From contig JAFDAW010000157.1 in the NCBI GenBank assembly GCA_019313605.1, forward strand, positions 1-6,616: a stretch of 6,616 nt of DNA, in the 5' to 3' direction. The DNA is from Deltaproteobacteria bacterium (lineage in GTDB: Bacteria > Myxococcota_A > UBA9160 > SMWR01). Position 1 is the stretch's first letter; every line of letters begins with the position of its first letter. Shown piece by piece: positions 5,663 through 6,616 of the stretch. The position numbers and the translations under genes were made by a program. The notes beneath the pieces were generated by a model. The model saw only the letters and a program-made list of their open reading frames with translations. It was not told the origin of the DNA and searched no databases.

Positions 5663-6616
5663 ATGGGCAATGTCTCGACGGGAAGAGAGCGCATGCGGCT
5701 TGCCCTCAAGGGCGAGCGCGCGGATCGACCCGCGCTCGCCTATCTCTTTTTCGGGGGGGCGCGGCACGTCCTCGAGCGGCTGGGGCAGCGAATGAACACC
5801 GTCTATCGCGACCCCAAGCTGATTGCCGACGCCCAGATGCTCGCCGCCGAACTCTTCGAACACGATAGTGCAATGGTTCCCTGGGGTTGCCTGACCATCG
5901 AGGCCGAAGCGTTCGGCTGCAAGCTTCGAGAGTTCGACGACTACTATCCGCAGATTGCCGAACGCCCGCTCGAAGAAGCCGCCGACTTGAGCCTCCTCAG
6001 CGACCCCGACCCCGCGCAGAGTGGCCGCATGCCGCTCGTGGTCGAAGCGTTGACGCGATTGCGCGAACGCGCGGGTGACGATCTCTTCATATCCGCGATG
6101 GTCGTCTCGCCGTTTTTGGTGGCCGCTGAACTTCGCGGTATGGCCGGGCTATTGATGGACTTCATCCGCGACCCGGCTTTCGCCGAAGCCCTGTTCGAAC
6201 GCGTCACCGAGGGCACCGCGCGCTACCTGAAGGCAATCCTGCAAACCGGCGCCTGCGATGCGGTGCTGTTCGAAAACGCGGGCGCCACGCGCGACATGAT
6301 CGGCCCCCACCACCTCGCACAGTTCGTAAGGCCCTACCACGAGCAGTTGGTCGCTGTGATGCGCAGTGAAGCTCCCGATGTTCTTGCGATCGAGCACAAC
6401 TGCTCGAATCGACCGTACTTCGAAGAGATGCTCCAATCCGATGTCGACGCGGTCAGCTTCGCCTATGTGGATGAGCGTTCGATCAAGGCGCAATACGGTT
6501 GGGATTGTCACGCATCGCACACCCGCACGAACGTTTGCAGCGAGCGTTTCTGCCTCCGCCCTTCCGCAGAGGCAAGTTCGATCGCGCGCATCGGAAACGT
6601 CGACCATACCCAGATC
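5663..6616 (+). CDS. uroporphyrinogen-decarboxylase superfamily protein, MtaA/CmuA-like methyltransferase, C-terminus off window
   Basis: The frame is open for 318 codons from the ATG at 5663 to the right edge. The N-terminus (TGRERMRLALKGERADRP, 6-23) is the usual opening helix of the superfamily. The RxAGR motif of true uroporphyrinogen decarboxylase HemE is absent. Instead, EHNC places His245 and Cys247 where MtaA, MtbA and CmuA methyltransferases bind the catalytic zinc (HxC). The final Cys ligand of those enzymes would fall beyond the edge. The family moves methyl groups between corrinoid proteins and thiols such as coenzyme M, or in demethylation pathways. The IGNVD motif is at 310-314. 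Between VSF (about 263) and IGNVD is an unusually long segment with Cys282, His283, His286, Cys292 and Cys297. The Shine-Dalgarno GGAGAGG is 12 nt from the ATG, slightly far. The substrate is unknown. Confidence 0.82.
   Translation, partial: MGNVSTGRERMRLALKGERADRPALAYLFFGGARHVLERLGQRMNTVYRDPKLIADAQMLAAELFEHDSAMVPWGCLTIEAEAFGCKLREFDDYYPQIAERPLEEAADLSLLSDPDPAQSGRMPLVVEALTRLRERAGDDLFISAMVVSPFLVAAELRGMAGLLMDFIRDPAFAEALFERVTEGTARYLKAILQTGACDAVLFENAGATRDMIGPHHLAQFVRPYHEQLVAVMRSEAPDVLAIEHNCSNRPYFEEMLQSDVDAVSFAYVDERSIKAQYGWDCHASHTRTNVCSERFCLRPSAEASSIARIGNVDHTQI

Noticed and set aside
4487..5863. Minus-strand open frame of 458 codons opposite bioB
   Set aside because: It covers bioB with all its catalytic residues, and its translation has no family features. 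It is a GC-driven shadow frame.
5663..6616. Call of the right-edge gene as HemE (uroporphyrinogen decarboxylase proper)
   Set aside because: The N-terminal RxAGR motif of HemE is missing and a zinc-type HxC is present, which fits the methyltransferase branch better.

Overview
The window is a GC-rich stretch of chromosomal DNA with ordinary bacterial gene density and no tRNA, rRNA, CRISPR array, insertion sequence or attachment site that I can see. It holds seven genes, two of them cut by the window edges. A periplasmic binding protein and a secreted ComEA-type protein, both with Sec-type signal peptides, together with a PilZ domain protein, point to a Gram-negative-type cell. The gene content would fit a deltaproteobacterial or Myxococcota-like lineage (or a similar uncultured group). 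That placement is inference with low confidence.

Left half, minus strand, read right to left: radA (3708-2314, recombination helicase), a long-chain polyprenyl diphosphate synthase (2239-1193, quinone side chain), a ComEA-type helix-hairpin-helix protein (1120-791, periplasmic DNA binding) and a BtuF-like periplasmic metal-chelate/cobalamin binding protein (700 to beyond the left edge). The gaps are 70-90 bp, so the four could be partly co-transcribed. However, hairpins lie in all three gaps, and promoter-like hexamers lie upstream of at least three of the genes. These suggest separate or attenuated expression.

Centre, 3709-3834: a 126 bp divergent promoter region between radA (minus) and a PilZ gene (plus). 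It holds a perfect 10 bp AT-rich palindrome and a tandem imperfect repeat of about 22 bp.

Right half, plus strand: a PilZ-domain protein (3835-4344, predicted c-di-GMP binding), biotin synthase bioB (4451-5521) and a uroporphyrinogen-decarboxylase-superfamily protein (5663 to beyond the right edge). The last looks like a zinc-dependent methyltransferase of the MtaA/CmuA type rather than HemE. Its sequence carries an unusual Cys/His-rich insertion.

No single pathway unites the genes. Two loose links are visible. RadA and ComEA both act in uptake and integration of DNA in transformable bacteria. The BtuF-like protein and the MtaA-like protein could both concern corrinoids, but they sit about 5 kb apart on opposite strands. 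I did not find a convincing undescribed multi-gene system. The best leads are the Cys/His insertion, the repeated -10-like hexamer 6-8 nt before start codons that lack a Shine-Dalgarno, and the intergenic palindromes.
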